A stretch of 44,461 bases of DNA from Alangreenwoodia sp964438605 (lineage in GTDB: Bacteria; Bacillota; Clostridia; Peptostreptococcales; Anaerovoracaceae). Shown one piece after another: positions 26,763 to 35,452 of the stretch. The position numbers were made by a program, and so were the translations under genes. Positions within the stretch are counted from its first letter, which is position 1. The number at the start of each line of letters is the position of its first letter. The notes beneath the pieces are model-generated. The model saw only the letters and a program-made list of their open reading frames with translations. It ran no database searches and was not told where the DNA came from. The DNA is taken from positions 1 through 44,461 of the forward strand of contig CAYTKT010000014.1 in assembly GCA_964438605.1 (NCBI GenBank), read 5' to 3'.

Positions 26763-27186
26763 CCTGTGGACCGGTGCAGAAGACCAGACGTAAACGGGTG
26801 CGGGAAATCGAAAAAACCGGTATGAACAAGAAGTGAGGCGGGGCATAAAAAACACGAAACCGGCGCAGATAACTGGAAAATCAGCGCGACGAACTTAGAA
26901 ATGAGTGAAATTCCGATTTACTCATGCGAGAGAACATATATGGTTGATAAAATCTGGCACATAAACTATATATTGCTGTTTAACTTTATAAAATACGTGT
27001 TTTACTCATGCTTATAATAAATTGGAAAATCCGAGTGAAAATCGGTACAAAAACGGGAAAATTACTCTGAAGAATCGGGGGAACGATGCGGAAAACCGGG
27101 AAATGAGTGCATAAAACTGGAAACCAAGAGGATGCAGAAGACCAACAGACCCAGAATCAGAAAACAAAGAAAGGAAGGCAGTGCGG
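26763..27186. other. 424-bp purine-rich spacer before holA
   Basis: No gene supported. The plus strand is rich in GAAA/CGGG words (GGGAAATCGAAAAAACCGG, AAACGGGAAAATTAC, AAACCGGGAAATGAG). An AT-rich island in the middle (26940-27030) contains one copy of the repeated element described separately. Confidence 0.5.
26963..27017 (+). repeat. Copy A of a ~55-bp repeated element upstream of holA
   Basis: Aligns without gaps to 28688-28742. 44 of 55 positions are identical, and the first nine differences in the first 47 positions are all transitions. Shared core words are TATATATTG, CGTGTTTT and CTCAT. It is intergenic here. Confidence 0.75.
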
Positions 27187-28218
27187 ATGGCGGGCGGTTC
27201 AGGGAGCCGTGGAAAGGCGCTTCATAGTTACAAGCGGATTCAGGCTGATTTGAAAGAAGGTAGGCTGAAAAATATCCTGATGTTTTACGGGCGCGAAAAT
27301 TATCTGATACGCTGGGCCTGCGATCAGATTCGCCAAAGATATGTGGTTCCTGCGGTGGAAATGTTTGACTTTGTCAGGATTGACGGCACGGAGACTCCTG
27401 TCGGTGAGATTATCGCTGCCTGTGAGACGCTTCCGATGATGTCCGAAAAAAAGGTGGTTCTGGTGAACAGTTTCAGCGAAGCAGCCGGCAGAGGCGAAGA
27501 ATTGTCAGAATATTTAAAGGATTTTTCTCCGGATACGGTACTTATTCTCATATGTGATACACCTGATAAGCGCAGGAAGCTGTATAAAGCGGTGACAAAA
27601 TATGGCGAGGCTTATGAATTTGATCGTTTGGATAAGCCGCTTTTGCGTTCGTTTCTTTCAAAACGTTTTCGTGCGTCGAAGAAGCAGTTTGATCCAGATC
27701 TGCCGAATTATTTTATCGAGGTCTGTGGATATTATGATCGTGATTCGGAATATACGATCGATAATCTTGTAAACGACGTTTCAAAAGTCGTGGCCCACAG
27801 CGGCGACAGGATTCTGGCATCTGACATCGAAGACGTTGTCGTAAGCGACTTGGAACGGAATGTATTTGCATTTACAGACGCGCTGGCAGACGGGCAGAAG
27901 GGCGAGGCGCTTCGCATTCTTCATTTTTTGCTGGAGGGCAGTCAGTCGGTGTTTCCGCTGCTGGGTCTTATTTGTTCCCAGTATGAAACGATTTTGGCGG
28001 TGAAAGAGATGCGCAGCGACGGAATGGATCAGCGCGAGATAAAAAAGATACTCGGAATCCACGAATATCGGATTGAAAAGGCGATGCGGGCGGGCACGAA
28101 GTACAGCGCCGGACAGTTGCGCGGAATTCTGAAAAAGGCGTATGAGGTTGACAGGCAGATTAAGACGGGTGTTTCCGAGCAGGAAATGGCGCTTGAGATG
28201 TTTGTCGGAAGTATATAA
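27187..28218 (+). CDS. holA: DNA polymerase III subunit delta (HolA)
   Basis: 343 residues from the ATG at 27187, which has AAGGAAGG 8 nt upstream; a GTG at 27181 is too close to that site. Delta is the clamp-loader subunit that opens the beta sliding clamp. Family features: the N-terminal LKNILMFYGRENYLIRWACDQI segment, the MSEKKVVLVNS strand, LILICDTPDKRRKLYKAV, the FDRLDKPLLRSFLSKR region, and a helical C-terminal domain (AFTDALADGQKGEALRILHFLLEG, GLICSQYETILAVKEM, ALEMFVGSI). It is commonly found downstream of comEC in Firmicutes. Here a CoA-transferase gene separates the two, and a second one follows. Confidence 0.93.
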   Translation: MAGGSGSRGKALHSYKRIQADLKEGRLKNILMFYGRENYLIRWACDQIRQRYVVPAVEMFDFVRIDGTETPVGEIIAACETLPMMSEKKVVLVNSFSEAAGRGEELSEYLKDFSPDTVLILICDTPDKRRKLYKAVTKYGEAYEFDRLDKPLLRSFLSKRFRASKKQFDPDLPNYFIEVCGYYDRDSEYTIDNLVNDVSKVVAHSGDRILASDIEDVVVSDLERNVFAFTDALADGQKGEALRILHFLLEGSQSVFPLLGLICSQYETILAVKEMRSDGMDQREIKKILGIHEYRIEKAMRAGTKYSAGQLRGILKKAYEVDRQIKTGVSEQEMALEMFVGSI

Positions 28219-28768
28219 GAACGTATAAATACGTGCCGGACAGGCGGCGGATAGCCGGCGGGATGGGATCATTCTGCTGTTATGTGCGGAGCGGCGGGTT
28301 CGGTATGACGCCATATTTTGGCCGTTTAATGTATATCGCTTTTTAACGATGAATAGCTGGCGGAAGAAACAGTTAGCGGATACGCCATAGATATATAGAT
28401 TATTAGGCAATGATCCGCGATGATGCGGTGCGGATTTTGCTGAATAAAACAATAAATGCATATCGGTAATAGACAATGTATGATAAATGGAAGAAATCCT
28501 CTGTGAATGGCTGCGGACGGCTCGCCTGAATATTATCATGTATATCGGTGTTAGATGTGATGGGCATTGAAATAGCATGGATTAAGCGTGATAAAAAGCG
28601 ATATGGATTTCTATAAAGATTCAGGGATGGACAAAACTTCGATTTGTTCTCAAGAATAATCAATATATAGTTCACGATGTTAAAAACAAATTATATATTG
28701 TTGCTCAGCTTTGTGAAATGCGTGTTTTGCTCATCTTTATAAAAATTTTAATCGGAGGTTATTTCAAA
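28219..28768. other. 550-bp spacer between holA and the second CoA-transferase
   Basis: No gene supported; minus-strand open frames here lack start signals and family features. Its last 90 bp contain copy B of the repeated element and the ribosome binding site of the CoA-transferase. Confidence 0.5.
28688..28742 (+). repeat. Copy B of the ~55-bp repeated element, 5' leader of the second CoA-transferase
   Basis: The partner of 26963-27017, 1725 bp apart in direct orientation, so the two copies flank holA. It ends 26 nt before the CoA-transferase ATG and just upstream of the ATCGGAGG site, so it should lie in the promoter or leader region. An ATG at 28718 inside the element opens an in-frame extension but has no ribosome binding site. 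Confidence 0.75.
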
Positions 28769-30106
28769 ATGGATAATTGGAAGGAAATATACAGAGAGAA
28801 GCTCTGTACGGCGCAGGAGGCCGTTCAGCTGATCAAATCCGGCGATCACGTCGTCCTGGGACACTGTGCGGGGGAACCGACTGCTCTGGTCGACGCGATG
28901 GTAGATAATGCTCAGGCGTACCGGAATGTGACGATACACCATATGAATACTTTGGGACCCGGCAAGTATGCACAGCCGGAATATCGAGATAATTTCAGGT
29001 TTGACGGCTGGTTTCTCAGCCCTTCCACGAGGAAAGCGGTTGCCGAGGGCTATGGAGATGTTACGGTAAACCATTATTATCAGGCTACAGAATTTCTGGA
29101 AAATGGAATTTTCAGGGATGATGTAATGCTCGTGATGGTATCGCCGCCGAATGAGAAGGGATATGTGTCACTGGGCGTGTCCGTCGACTATACGAAGCCG
29201 GCTGTGGAAAACGCGAAGATTGTTATTGCGCAGGTCAACAGCAGGATGCCTTTTACTTATGGCGATACGCTGGTACATATCAGCAGATTTGAACGGATTG
29301 TGGAAGCCGATCAGGAACTTTTGGGCTGGAATCCTCCACATGAGATTGACGAAGCGGAACAGGCTATCGGAGAGTACTGTGCGTCTCTGATTCCTGACAG
29401 GGCGACGATTTCACTCGGTGTCGGAACGATTCCCGATATGGTCTGCAAGTCGCTGGCGAATAAGAAGGATCTCGGCGTCTTTTCAGATATGTTTTCTGAC
29501 GGCGTTATGGAACTTTGGGAGCAGGGTGTCATTACGAACAAGTACTGCCGCACGAATCCGGGAGTGATGGCTGTGTCTTTTGTCATGGGAACGAGAAAAC
29601 TGTATGATTTCGTCCATCAGAATCCATTGGTGGAATTCCATACAGCAGAATATGTAAATCATCCGTACATGGTAGCGAGCCAGTCTAAGATGTGTGTCGT
29701 AAATTCGAGCGTCGGCGTCGATCTCGTGGGACAGACTGTATCTGCCAGCATTGGAGAGTATCAGCTCAGCGGCGTCGGCGGGCAGCCGAGTTTGATTCGC
29801 GGCACGTCCATGTCGCGTGACCGGCAGGGTGTCGGAATTATTGCGATGACGGCGAGCGTGACCGATTTCAGCGGGAATGTGGTTTCAAAGATTACGCCGA
29901 TGATAGCTCATGGAGCTGAGGTGAGTATGACGCGGGAGGATACGGATTATGTGGTGACGGAGTTCGGTATCGCGAAACTGAAGGGAAAGACGCTGGAGGA
30001 GCGCGCAAGGGAGTTAATCGGGATTGCGGATCCACGTTTTAAGGATGAATTGATCGAGGCATATGAGCGCCGGTTTCAGACGAGATACGCGAAATTTGCA
30101 AAGTAA
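28769..30106 (+). CDS. Second CoA-transferase paralogue with Asp at the catalytic Glu position
   Basis: 445 residues from the ATG at 28769, chosen for its ATCGGAGG site; the frame is open upstream to an ATG at 28718 without such a site. It is colinear with the gene at 25431 and has the same motifs: NWKEIYREKLCTAQEAV, EKGYVSLGVSVDY, ISLGVGTIPDMV, SGVGGQPSLIRGT and the C-terminal LKGKTLEERARELIGIADP. The active-site segment reads GVFSDM, so position 240 is Asp where the paralogue and the family have Glu in GIHSEM. The preceding His is Phe. Family I CoA-transferases form a glutamyl-CoA thioester on that residue, so specificity or activity may be altered. It is probably an acyl-CoA-handling enzyme of the same fold; the reaction is uncertain. 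Confidence 0.88.
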   Translation: MDNWKEIYREKLCTAQEAVQLIKSGDHVVLGHCAGEPTALVDAMVDNAQAYRNVTIHHMNTLGPGKYAQPEYRDNFRFDGWFLSPSTRKAVAEGYGDVTVNHYYQATEFLENGIFRDDVMLVMVSPPNEKGYVSLGVSVDYTKPAVENAKIVIAQVNSRMPFTYGDTLVHISRFERIVEADQELLGWNPPHEIDEAEQAIGEYCASLIPDRATISLGVGTIPDMVCKSLANKKDLGVFSDMFSDGVMELWEQGVITNKYCRTNPGVMAVSFVMGTRKLYDFVHQNPLVEFHTAEYVNHPYMVASQSKMCVVNSSVGVDLVGQTVSASIGEYQLSGVGGQPSLIRGTSMSRDRQGVGIIAMTASVTDFSGNVVSKITPMIAHGAEVSMTREDTDYVVTEFGIAKLKGKTLEERARELIGIADPRFKDELIEAYERRFQTRYAKFAK

Positions 30107-30578
30107 TGTTTGATTGAGCGGGATTTTATGGATGAAGTGCGGATTGAATGCCGGAATGGAAGAAACGCGCAGCGGGCATCGGTGTAGATTTCAGACAGCG
30201 CGGCAGTGGAAGGGCGGTCGCAATATATGACGTGTGTTGAAGCGAAAACTGAAAGAAGTGCTGCGCCGGAAGGTAAGTAGAGCCATACGGGAGCGCATTG
30301 AAGTGAGGCGAAAGACGACGTGGTGACAGAAGGTAAGCAGGGATACGCGGCGGGTACGCTGAATTGAGAACTGAAAGAAGTTCGGCACAGCGTGACAGGC
30401 CGTGAGACGCGGCGAAAGATGAGGAACACAAAAGAAGGCCACGCAAGTGAAGGAATCATGCTCCCCTTGCAACGGACGGATGAAGTGATGAGTCTGTCGC
30501 TGTGAGGAGGAGCATATTTTATGGGGCGGCAAACCGGAGATGCTTTTTTATAGATGTTTCTCATATTTTTTTTTCGTA
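30107..30578. other. 472-bp purine-rich spacer with degenerate internal repeats
   Basis: No gene supported. The plus strand is rich in GAAG/GCGG words. Exact short repeats include AACTGAAAGAAGT at 30247-30259 and 30369-30381, GAAGGTAAG at 30269-30277 and 30329-30337, and GGCGAAAGA at 30307-30315 and 30411-30419. The lack of T on this strand leaves long open frames on the minus strand, none with protein-like features. It ends in T(9) at 30566-30574. Confidence 0.5.
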
Positions 30579-30607
30579 TTGAAAAAGAGGAAAAATCTAA
30601 GTACAAT
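30579..30607 (+). promoter_or_regulatory. Sigma-A promoter of the cdaA operon
   Basis: TTGAAA (30579-30584), 17 nt, TACAAT (30602-30607), about 70 nt upstream of the GTG start of cdaA. Each box differs from consensus by one base. Confidence 0.75.
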
Positions 30608-30675
30608 ATCAATTAGAATGTCCATTCGTTAATGACTTGTGGGAAAGTTTTTCCGTTTTTAAACAGGAGTGTATT

Positions 30676-31533
30676 GTGGCACAGGAGATTTTGAACACAG
30701 TAACCAGTATTGTGTTAAATATTCGGATTATGGATATTTTGGATATTGCAATCGTCGCATTCGCGATTTATAAAACGATTGAATTTATCCAGAAGACGAG
30801 AACGCAGCAGATCGTAAAAGGACTTTTGATCCTCGTGATTATTATGTTTGTTTCGAGTATCTTAAAGCTGTATACGGTCCATTTTCTGCTGTATAATGGA
30901 TTGATTTATGGATTTATGGCGATTATTGTTATTTTTTATCCGGAACTGCGGAGAGCTTTGGAATATATCGGAAGAAGCAATTTCCTATCGAAATTTACGG
31001 TTAATGTAAATAAAGATAAAGAATTGGTGAAAAACAGGATCAAACAGATCTGTATGGCAATAGACTCTTTTTCATCGACGCACACGGGGGCGCTTATCGT
31101 AATCGAACGTGAGATTGCGCTTGGTGATATTGTAAGTACGGGAACTGTAATTGACGCGGACATCAGCGCGGCGATGCTGGAAACGATTTTTTATGAAGGA
31201 ACGTCACTTCACGACGGAGCTGTGATTCTGCGTGATGACAAGATTCATGCGGCGGGATGTGTTCTTCCGCTGACGCAGAACAGGACGCTGGAGAGGACAC
31301 TGGGAACGCGCCACAGGGCTGGAATCGGTATTTCTGAAGTTTCAGATGCGCTGGTTCTGATCGTTTCCGAGGAAACAGGCATCATTTCGTCGGCTTACGA
31401 GGGAAGACTTTCACGGTTTCTTGATATGAAATCGGTGGAAAAGCTGCTTTATAACACATATCTTTCCGGAATGGAGACTTCGGAGTCGTCCAATCCGCTG
31501 TTCGGTTTGTTCAGGAGAAAAAGCAATGGGTAA
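30676..31533 (+). CDS. cdaA: Diadenylate cyclase CdaA (c-di-AMP synthase)
   Basis: 285 residues from the GTG at 30676, which follows CAGGAG at good spacing; an upstream TTG at 30637 has no site. The enzyme makes cyclic di-AMP from two ATP at the membrane. Three hydrophobic segments (about 12-85) precede the DAC domain, which carries the signature LHDGAVI (Asp180-Gly-Ala) and GTRHRAGIG (Arg212-His-Arg) motifs. c-di-AMP controls K+ and osmolyte balance and wall homeostasis. The gene overlaps cdaR by 8 bp and is followed by glmM, the conserved Firmicutes order in which CdaR and GlmM modulate the cyclase. Confidence 0.96.
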   Translation: MAQEILNTVTSIVLNIRIMDILDIAIVAFAIYKTIEFIQKTRTQQIVKGLLILVIIMFVSSILKLYTVHFLLYNGLIYGFMAIIVIFYPELRRALEYIGRSNFLSKFTVNVNKDKELVKNRIKQICMAIDSFSSTHTGALIVIEREIALGDIVSTGTVIDADISAAMLETIFYEGTSLHDGAVILRDDKIHAAGCVLPLTQNRTLERTLGTRHRAGIGISEVSDALVLIVSEETGIISSAYEGRLSRFLDMKSVEKLLYNTYLSGMETSESSNPLFGLFRRKSNG

Positions 31534-33232
31534 TAATATTTTTCACACCGACTTCGGAACGGAGAAGAAAAAGGAGACAGGTCGCGCTGTAACGTCGGAA
31601 GACGCAAGGCCGATGGCAAAGCCGCAGGATGCGGGCAAGGAAAAAAAAATCGGCAGGGTATCAGATGAGTTGAAGGCAGGCGCGGAAAAATGGAAAACGG
31701 AGCCGGAAGCGGGATCGGATCACGTGAAAACGGCAGGCGGGTCGGATGCAGGTGCAAAAAGACAAAAAGCGGAGTCGGAAACGAGTACGAGTCAGACAAA
31801 AACGGCCGGCCGGCCGGAAGAGGAAGCGGAACGCATTGTAAAAGAAAATAGTTCGATGGACAGCGCCCAGGAAAGCAGTGCGCAGATGGAACCGGATGGG
31901 AAAAGCAAAAACATAAATGATTTGGAAAAAAATGATGAAACGATTTCGGTATTTGAGGAAGTTATAACAGAAACAGGAATTGCAGAAAGTATCAAGCAGG
32001 AAAAAAAGCAAAAGCAGGCACGGCAGAGGAAATCGAAATATTTAAGCATTTTTATTTCTGTTATTATGGCGATCGGGCTGTGGGTTTTCGTTACGAATAC
32101 GGAAAACAGGATGATCACAGATACGTATTCCGATATTCCGATCGATTATCTGAATGAGGATATTTTAGAAGAAAAAGGGCTTGTTGTGGCGAAGTCGGAC
32201 ACGACTGCTACGGCAAAAGTCGTTCTTCAGGGAACGCGTACCGAGCTGAATGCGCTTGACGCTTCAGATATTACGGTGACTGTTGATGTGTCAAAATATG
32301 AAAGGGGAGACAGTTACGCGGATGTTGAGGTTCATGTGCCGTCTTCTGTCACTGTGGATTCTGTAAAACCATCGCAGATAAAAATTGCGATTGAATCACG
32401 TGTGTCTGTTGATCAGGGCGTCAGCGTTGTGTTCAGCGGAACAAGTCCGGCAAATCAGGAGGCCGTCTGTCTGGAGACTGATCCGGAGTCGGTTTCGGTG
32501 ACAGGTGCATCGTCGGCGGTGAAATCGGTTAAGAATGTCAGGGCTGTCGTCGACATCAGCAAGGTAAGCCAAACGGCTGATACGCTGGAAGCAGAGCTTC
32601 AGCCTGTTGATGAGATGGGAAATGTGGTGTCTGGACTGACGCTTTCGGCGGAGAGAGCAAAAGTCAAAGTCCAGCTTTATTCAACGAAAACGGTGCCGCT
32701 CGTAGTGAAAACGGAAGGCAGACCTGATATTAAATACAGCGTCAGCATCGAGGCTCCGGAATCCGTTTTGATTTCGTGTCCCGGAGAGATTCTGGACAGT
32801 GTTACCAAGGTTGAAACGGAAACAGTTGATCTTTCTGAGATTACGGAATCAAAGGAGGTTTCGCTGATACCGATTCTGGAGAATGATGTAAGACTGGCAT
32901 CCTATCAGGAGCGGATTTCGGCGCTTGTTAAGGTGAAAAAGCGTGAAACAAAGCGAATCAGTATTGATTCAAAGGATGTCGTGATCAGTGGCCTTGCGGA
33001 AGGGCGCGAGGTCGAGTTTTCAGAGGAGCAGATTTCGTTTGACGTTTACTGCGATAACGACATATCCGGGCTGAATGCTTCCGATTTTACTCTGATGTTG
33101 GATGCGTCTCAACTGACGGTCGGAGAAAAAGAAATTACGCTTAATGTGCGATTATCGGATAAGGCACACAGTCTCAGTGTGGATTTGAATCCGGTCAGCG
33201 TCAACGCAAAGCTCGTGAAGCAGGCAGAGTAA
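31526..33232 (+). CDS. cdaR: YbbR-domain regulator of CdaA (CdaR)
   Basis: 568 residues, with AGGAG inside the end of cdaA and a start overlapping it by 8 bp. CdaR is membrane-anchored and binds CdaA, adjusting c-di-AMP output. Residues 1-165 are Lys/Glu/Ser-rich low complexity. One transmembrane helix follows at about 172-192 (IFISVIMAIGLWVFV), then about four extracytoplasmic YbbR-type beta repeats to the C terminus. Their recurring patterns include IPIDYLNEDILEEKGLVV, VPLVVKTEG and ESVLISCPG. The large N-terminal extension is unusual, since many family members begin directly at the helix. Translational coupling with cdaA is likely. Confidence 0.93.
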   Translation: MGNNIFHTDFGTEKKKETGRAVTSEDARPMAKPQDAGKEKKIGRVSDELKAGAEKWKTEPEAGSDHVKTAGGSDAGAKRQKAESETSTSQTKTAGRPEEEAERIVKENSSMDSAQESSAQMEPDGKSKNINDLEKNDETISVFEEVITETGIAESIKQEKKQKQARQRKSKYLSIFISVIMAIGLWVFVTNTENRMITDTYSDIPIDYLNEDILEEKGLVVAKSDTTATAKVVLQGTRTELNALDASDITVTVDVSKYERGDSYADVEVHVPSSVTVDSVKPSQIKIAIESRVSVDQGVSVVFSGTSPANQEAVCLETDPESVSVTGASSAVKSVKNVRAVVDISKVSQTADTLEAELQPVDEMGNVVSGLTLSAERAKVKVQLYSTKTVPLVVKTEGRPDIKYSVSIEAPESVLISCPGEILDSVTKVETETVDLSEITESKEVSLIPILENDVRLASYQERISALVKVKKRETKRISIDSKDVVISGLAEGREVEFSEEQISFDVYCDNDISGLNASDFTLMLDASQLTVGEKEITLNVRLSDKAHSLSVDLNPVSVNAKLVKQAE

Positions 33233-33684
33233 ACGCGGGATTTGCAGTTTGTAAAGATGATTGCAACTGGGGCAGCGACGCGGACTGGATTGGAAGTCTG
33301 TGACATGCAGTACGAAAGCTGGTACGGCGGTGCGGATATTGCGGCGTCGTGATTTCAAAGTAGAAATCTGCGGAAAGTGCGGCGATGCGAAAACACAGAA
33401 CCGAAGTACGAACCGGGATAGACGTAGCAAGAGCAGAATCGGGACCCGAAAAAAAGGAGTTCGCAACTGACGCGGCGGTGCGGCAGTGCGAGGCCGGAGC
33501 CCGGAAGATGGAATGCCGATGGCACGTAGCGATACAATAAGTGCAGAGTTGAAATCCGGAAAATGGAAGTCGGGGATGGACCAGACCGGGATGCAAGACC
33601 GAGAAGATGCGAAAAATAAACGCATCGCAGATAGAAGTCGGAAATAGATTGAATATAAAAGATATAATCTGGAGGAAATAATAT
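33233..33684. other. 452-bp purine-rich spacer between cdaR and glmM
   Basis: No gene supported. The plus strand is rich in GAAG, GCGG and CGGAA words (GGAAGTC, GATGCGAAAA and CCGGAA recur), with few T. Minus-strand open frames across it have no recognisable features. A TATAAT at 33663-33668 has no -35 partner and overlaps the glmM leader. Confidence 0.5.
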
Positions 33685-35037
33685 ATGGCAGGATTATTCG
33701 GAACAGACGGCGTCAGAGGAACGGCAAACACGGAGCTGACGCCTGAGTTGGCCATGGCACTGGGGAAAGCGGGCGCTTACGTGTTGACGGAACAAGGCAG
33801 ACGACCTCTGATTCTGATCGCGAAGGATACGAGAATCTCCGGCGATATGCTGGAAAACGCACTGGCAGCGGGAATCATGTCCATGGGCGGTGATGTCATG
33901 AAAATCGGCGTCCTGCCAACGCCGGCTGTGGCGTATCTTGTGAAAAGGCTGAACGCGGACGCGGGAGCCGTTATATCAGCATCTCATAATCCGTTTTCCG
34001 ACAACGGCATAAAATTTTTTAGTTCAAAAGGCTTTAAGCTGGATGATGCGCTGGAAGATGAGATTGAAGCACTCGTCACGGGAAAGAGCGCATTTCCGGA
34101 TGAAGCGTTATCAGGGGCGCAGCTTGGCAGAGAAATCAAGCCGAAGCAGGATCCGGGAAAGATTTACGCAGAATTTGTCAGGTCGACGGCAGGCGTGAGG
34201 CTCGATGGCCGAAGAATCGTTCTCGACTGCGCAAACGGTGCGTCTTCGTCTGTGGCGGAGGACGTATTCCGGGGGTTGGGCGCTGACGTGACTGTTATTT
34301 GCAGTCAGCCGGACGGCGTAAATATAAACGATGAATGCGGTTCTACTCATCCGGCTGAACTTTGCAAGGCGGTTCTGCGGGAAAAGGCGGAACTGGGACT
34401 GGCTTTCGACGGAGATGCTGACAGGCTGATCGCGGTAGATGAGAAGGGAAATCCTGTGGACGGCGACCAGATCATCAGTATTTGTGCATCGCTTTTGAAA
34501 AAAGAAGGCCGCTTGAAGAACAATTCGGTGACTGTGACGGTCATGAGCAATATCGGATTTCACAAACGGGCCGCAGAGCTGGGAATTAACGTAAACGTTT
34601 CGGCGGTGGGCGACCGGTACGTTTTACAGATGATGCGGGAGACGGATTGTGTAATCGGCGGTGAGCAATCGGGCCATATTATATTTTTAGAACATACGAC
34701 TACGGGCGACGGCATGATTGCGGCGCTTCAGCTTTTGCGTGCATATATACGCGATGGCAGGCCGCTGTCGGAGCTGGCAAATGAGATAAAGATTTACCCG
34801 CAGGTGCTCGTGAACGCAAAAATAAGAAATGAATATAAGGAAACGTATATGGAGGATGACGTGGTAGACGCCGCTATAAAAGCGGCGGAAACAGCGATGG
34901 CGGGAAAGGGGCGTGTGCTGATCCGGCCTTCCGGCACGGAACCTGTCGTCAGGGTAATGATTGAAGGCGAAGACAGAGAGAAAATCGGACAGATGGCATA
35001 TGAACTTGCGACGCTGATGGAACAGCGTCTCTCATAG
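33685..35037 (+). CDS. glmM: Phosphoglucosamine mutase GlmM
   Basis: 450 residues, the usual length; ATG preceded by CTGGAGG. It converts glucosamine-6-phosphate to glucosamine-1-phosphate on the way to UDP-GlcNAc and peptidoglycan. The N terminus GLFGTDGVRGTANTELT is diagnostic. The phosphoserine loop ISASHNPF has the catalytic Ser100, the metal-binding loop DGDADR spans 242-247, GGEQSGHII is the sugar-binding loop and RPSGTEPVVRVMIEG the phosphate-binding loop. It completes the cdaA-cdaR-glmM cluster, in which GlmM can inhibit CdaA. The 452-bp gap after cdaR is longer than usual for this operon. Confidence 0.97.
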   Translation: MAGLFGTDGVRGTANTELTPELAMALGKAGAYVLTEQGRRPLILIAKDTRISGDMLENALAAGIMSMGGDVMKIGVLPTPAVAYLVKRLNADAGAVISASHNPFSDNGIKFFSSKGFKLDDALEDEIEALVTGKSAFPDEALSGAQLGREIKPKQDPGKIYAEFVRSTAGVRLDGRRIVLDCANGASSSVAEDVFRGLGADVTVICSQPDGVNINDECGSTHPAELCKAVLREKAELGLAFDGDADRLIAVDEKGNPVDGDQIISICASLLKKEGRLKNNSVTVTVMSNIGFHKRAAELGINVNVSAVGDRYVLQMMRETDCVIGGEQSGHIIFLEHTTTGDGMIAALQLLRAYIRDGRPLSELANEIKIYPQVLVNAKIRNEYKETYMEDDVVDAAIKAAETAMAGKGRVLIRPSGTEPVVRVMIEGEDREKIGQMAYELATLMEQRLS

Positions 35038-35452
35038 TCTCTCATAAAGGGATAGTGGAATGTATACAGTTTGGTTTAAAAAAATATATTTACGTAGAAA
35101 AAATATCAATAAATTTAAAAATAGGAGATATAGACTGATATAGCGAATGAAATGGAACCATCTGGATTACAGGAACTTAGACGGTGCCGCACCAAATTAT
35201 GAAAAATAAGACGGCATGGATTGTTTTGGAGAAGATAAAATGAAACTGATAAGTTCATGAAAAATAAACGGTACAGGTTGATTTACAGAGGATAAGACAG
35301 GATCGATGAATTCATGACGGATAAAACAGAAGTGGAATGAGTGGAATGAATTGTACGGTTCTGAGTGAAACGGACAAGTTTTCGTAAATAGAAAAACGCA
35401 GGTGTATTTTTAGGAATAAAGTCGGTAAGATGTTCGTACAAGGTGTTCTAAT
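35038..35452. other. 415-bp spacer after glmM
   Basis: No gene or clear terminator. TCTCTCATA is directly repeated at the glmM stop. The rest is purine-rich with recurring words: ATGAAAAATAA occurs twice (35200 and 35258 areas), along with GATAAAA, GGATAAGAC and AGTGGAATGA. It resembles the other long spacers of this window. Confidence 0.5.

Noticed and set aside
28718..28768. 17-codon N-terminal extension of the second CoA-transferase
   Set aside because: The ATG at 28718 lies inside the repeated element without a ribosome binding site. The paralogue begins at the position matching 28769.
30076..30612. Long minus-strand open frames in the purine-rich spacer
   Set aside because: They arise from T-poor sequence on the plus strand. 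The three overlapping frames are all open, none has a start signal or protein-like pattern, and one runs into the cdaA promoter.
33152..33755. Minus-strand open frames between cdaR and glmM
   Set aside because: Same compositional effect. They overlap both flanking genes, and no ribosome binding site or domain is visible.
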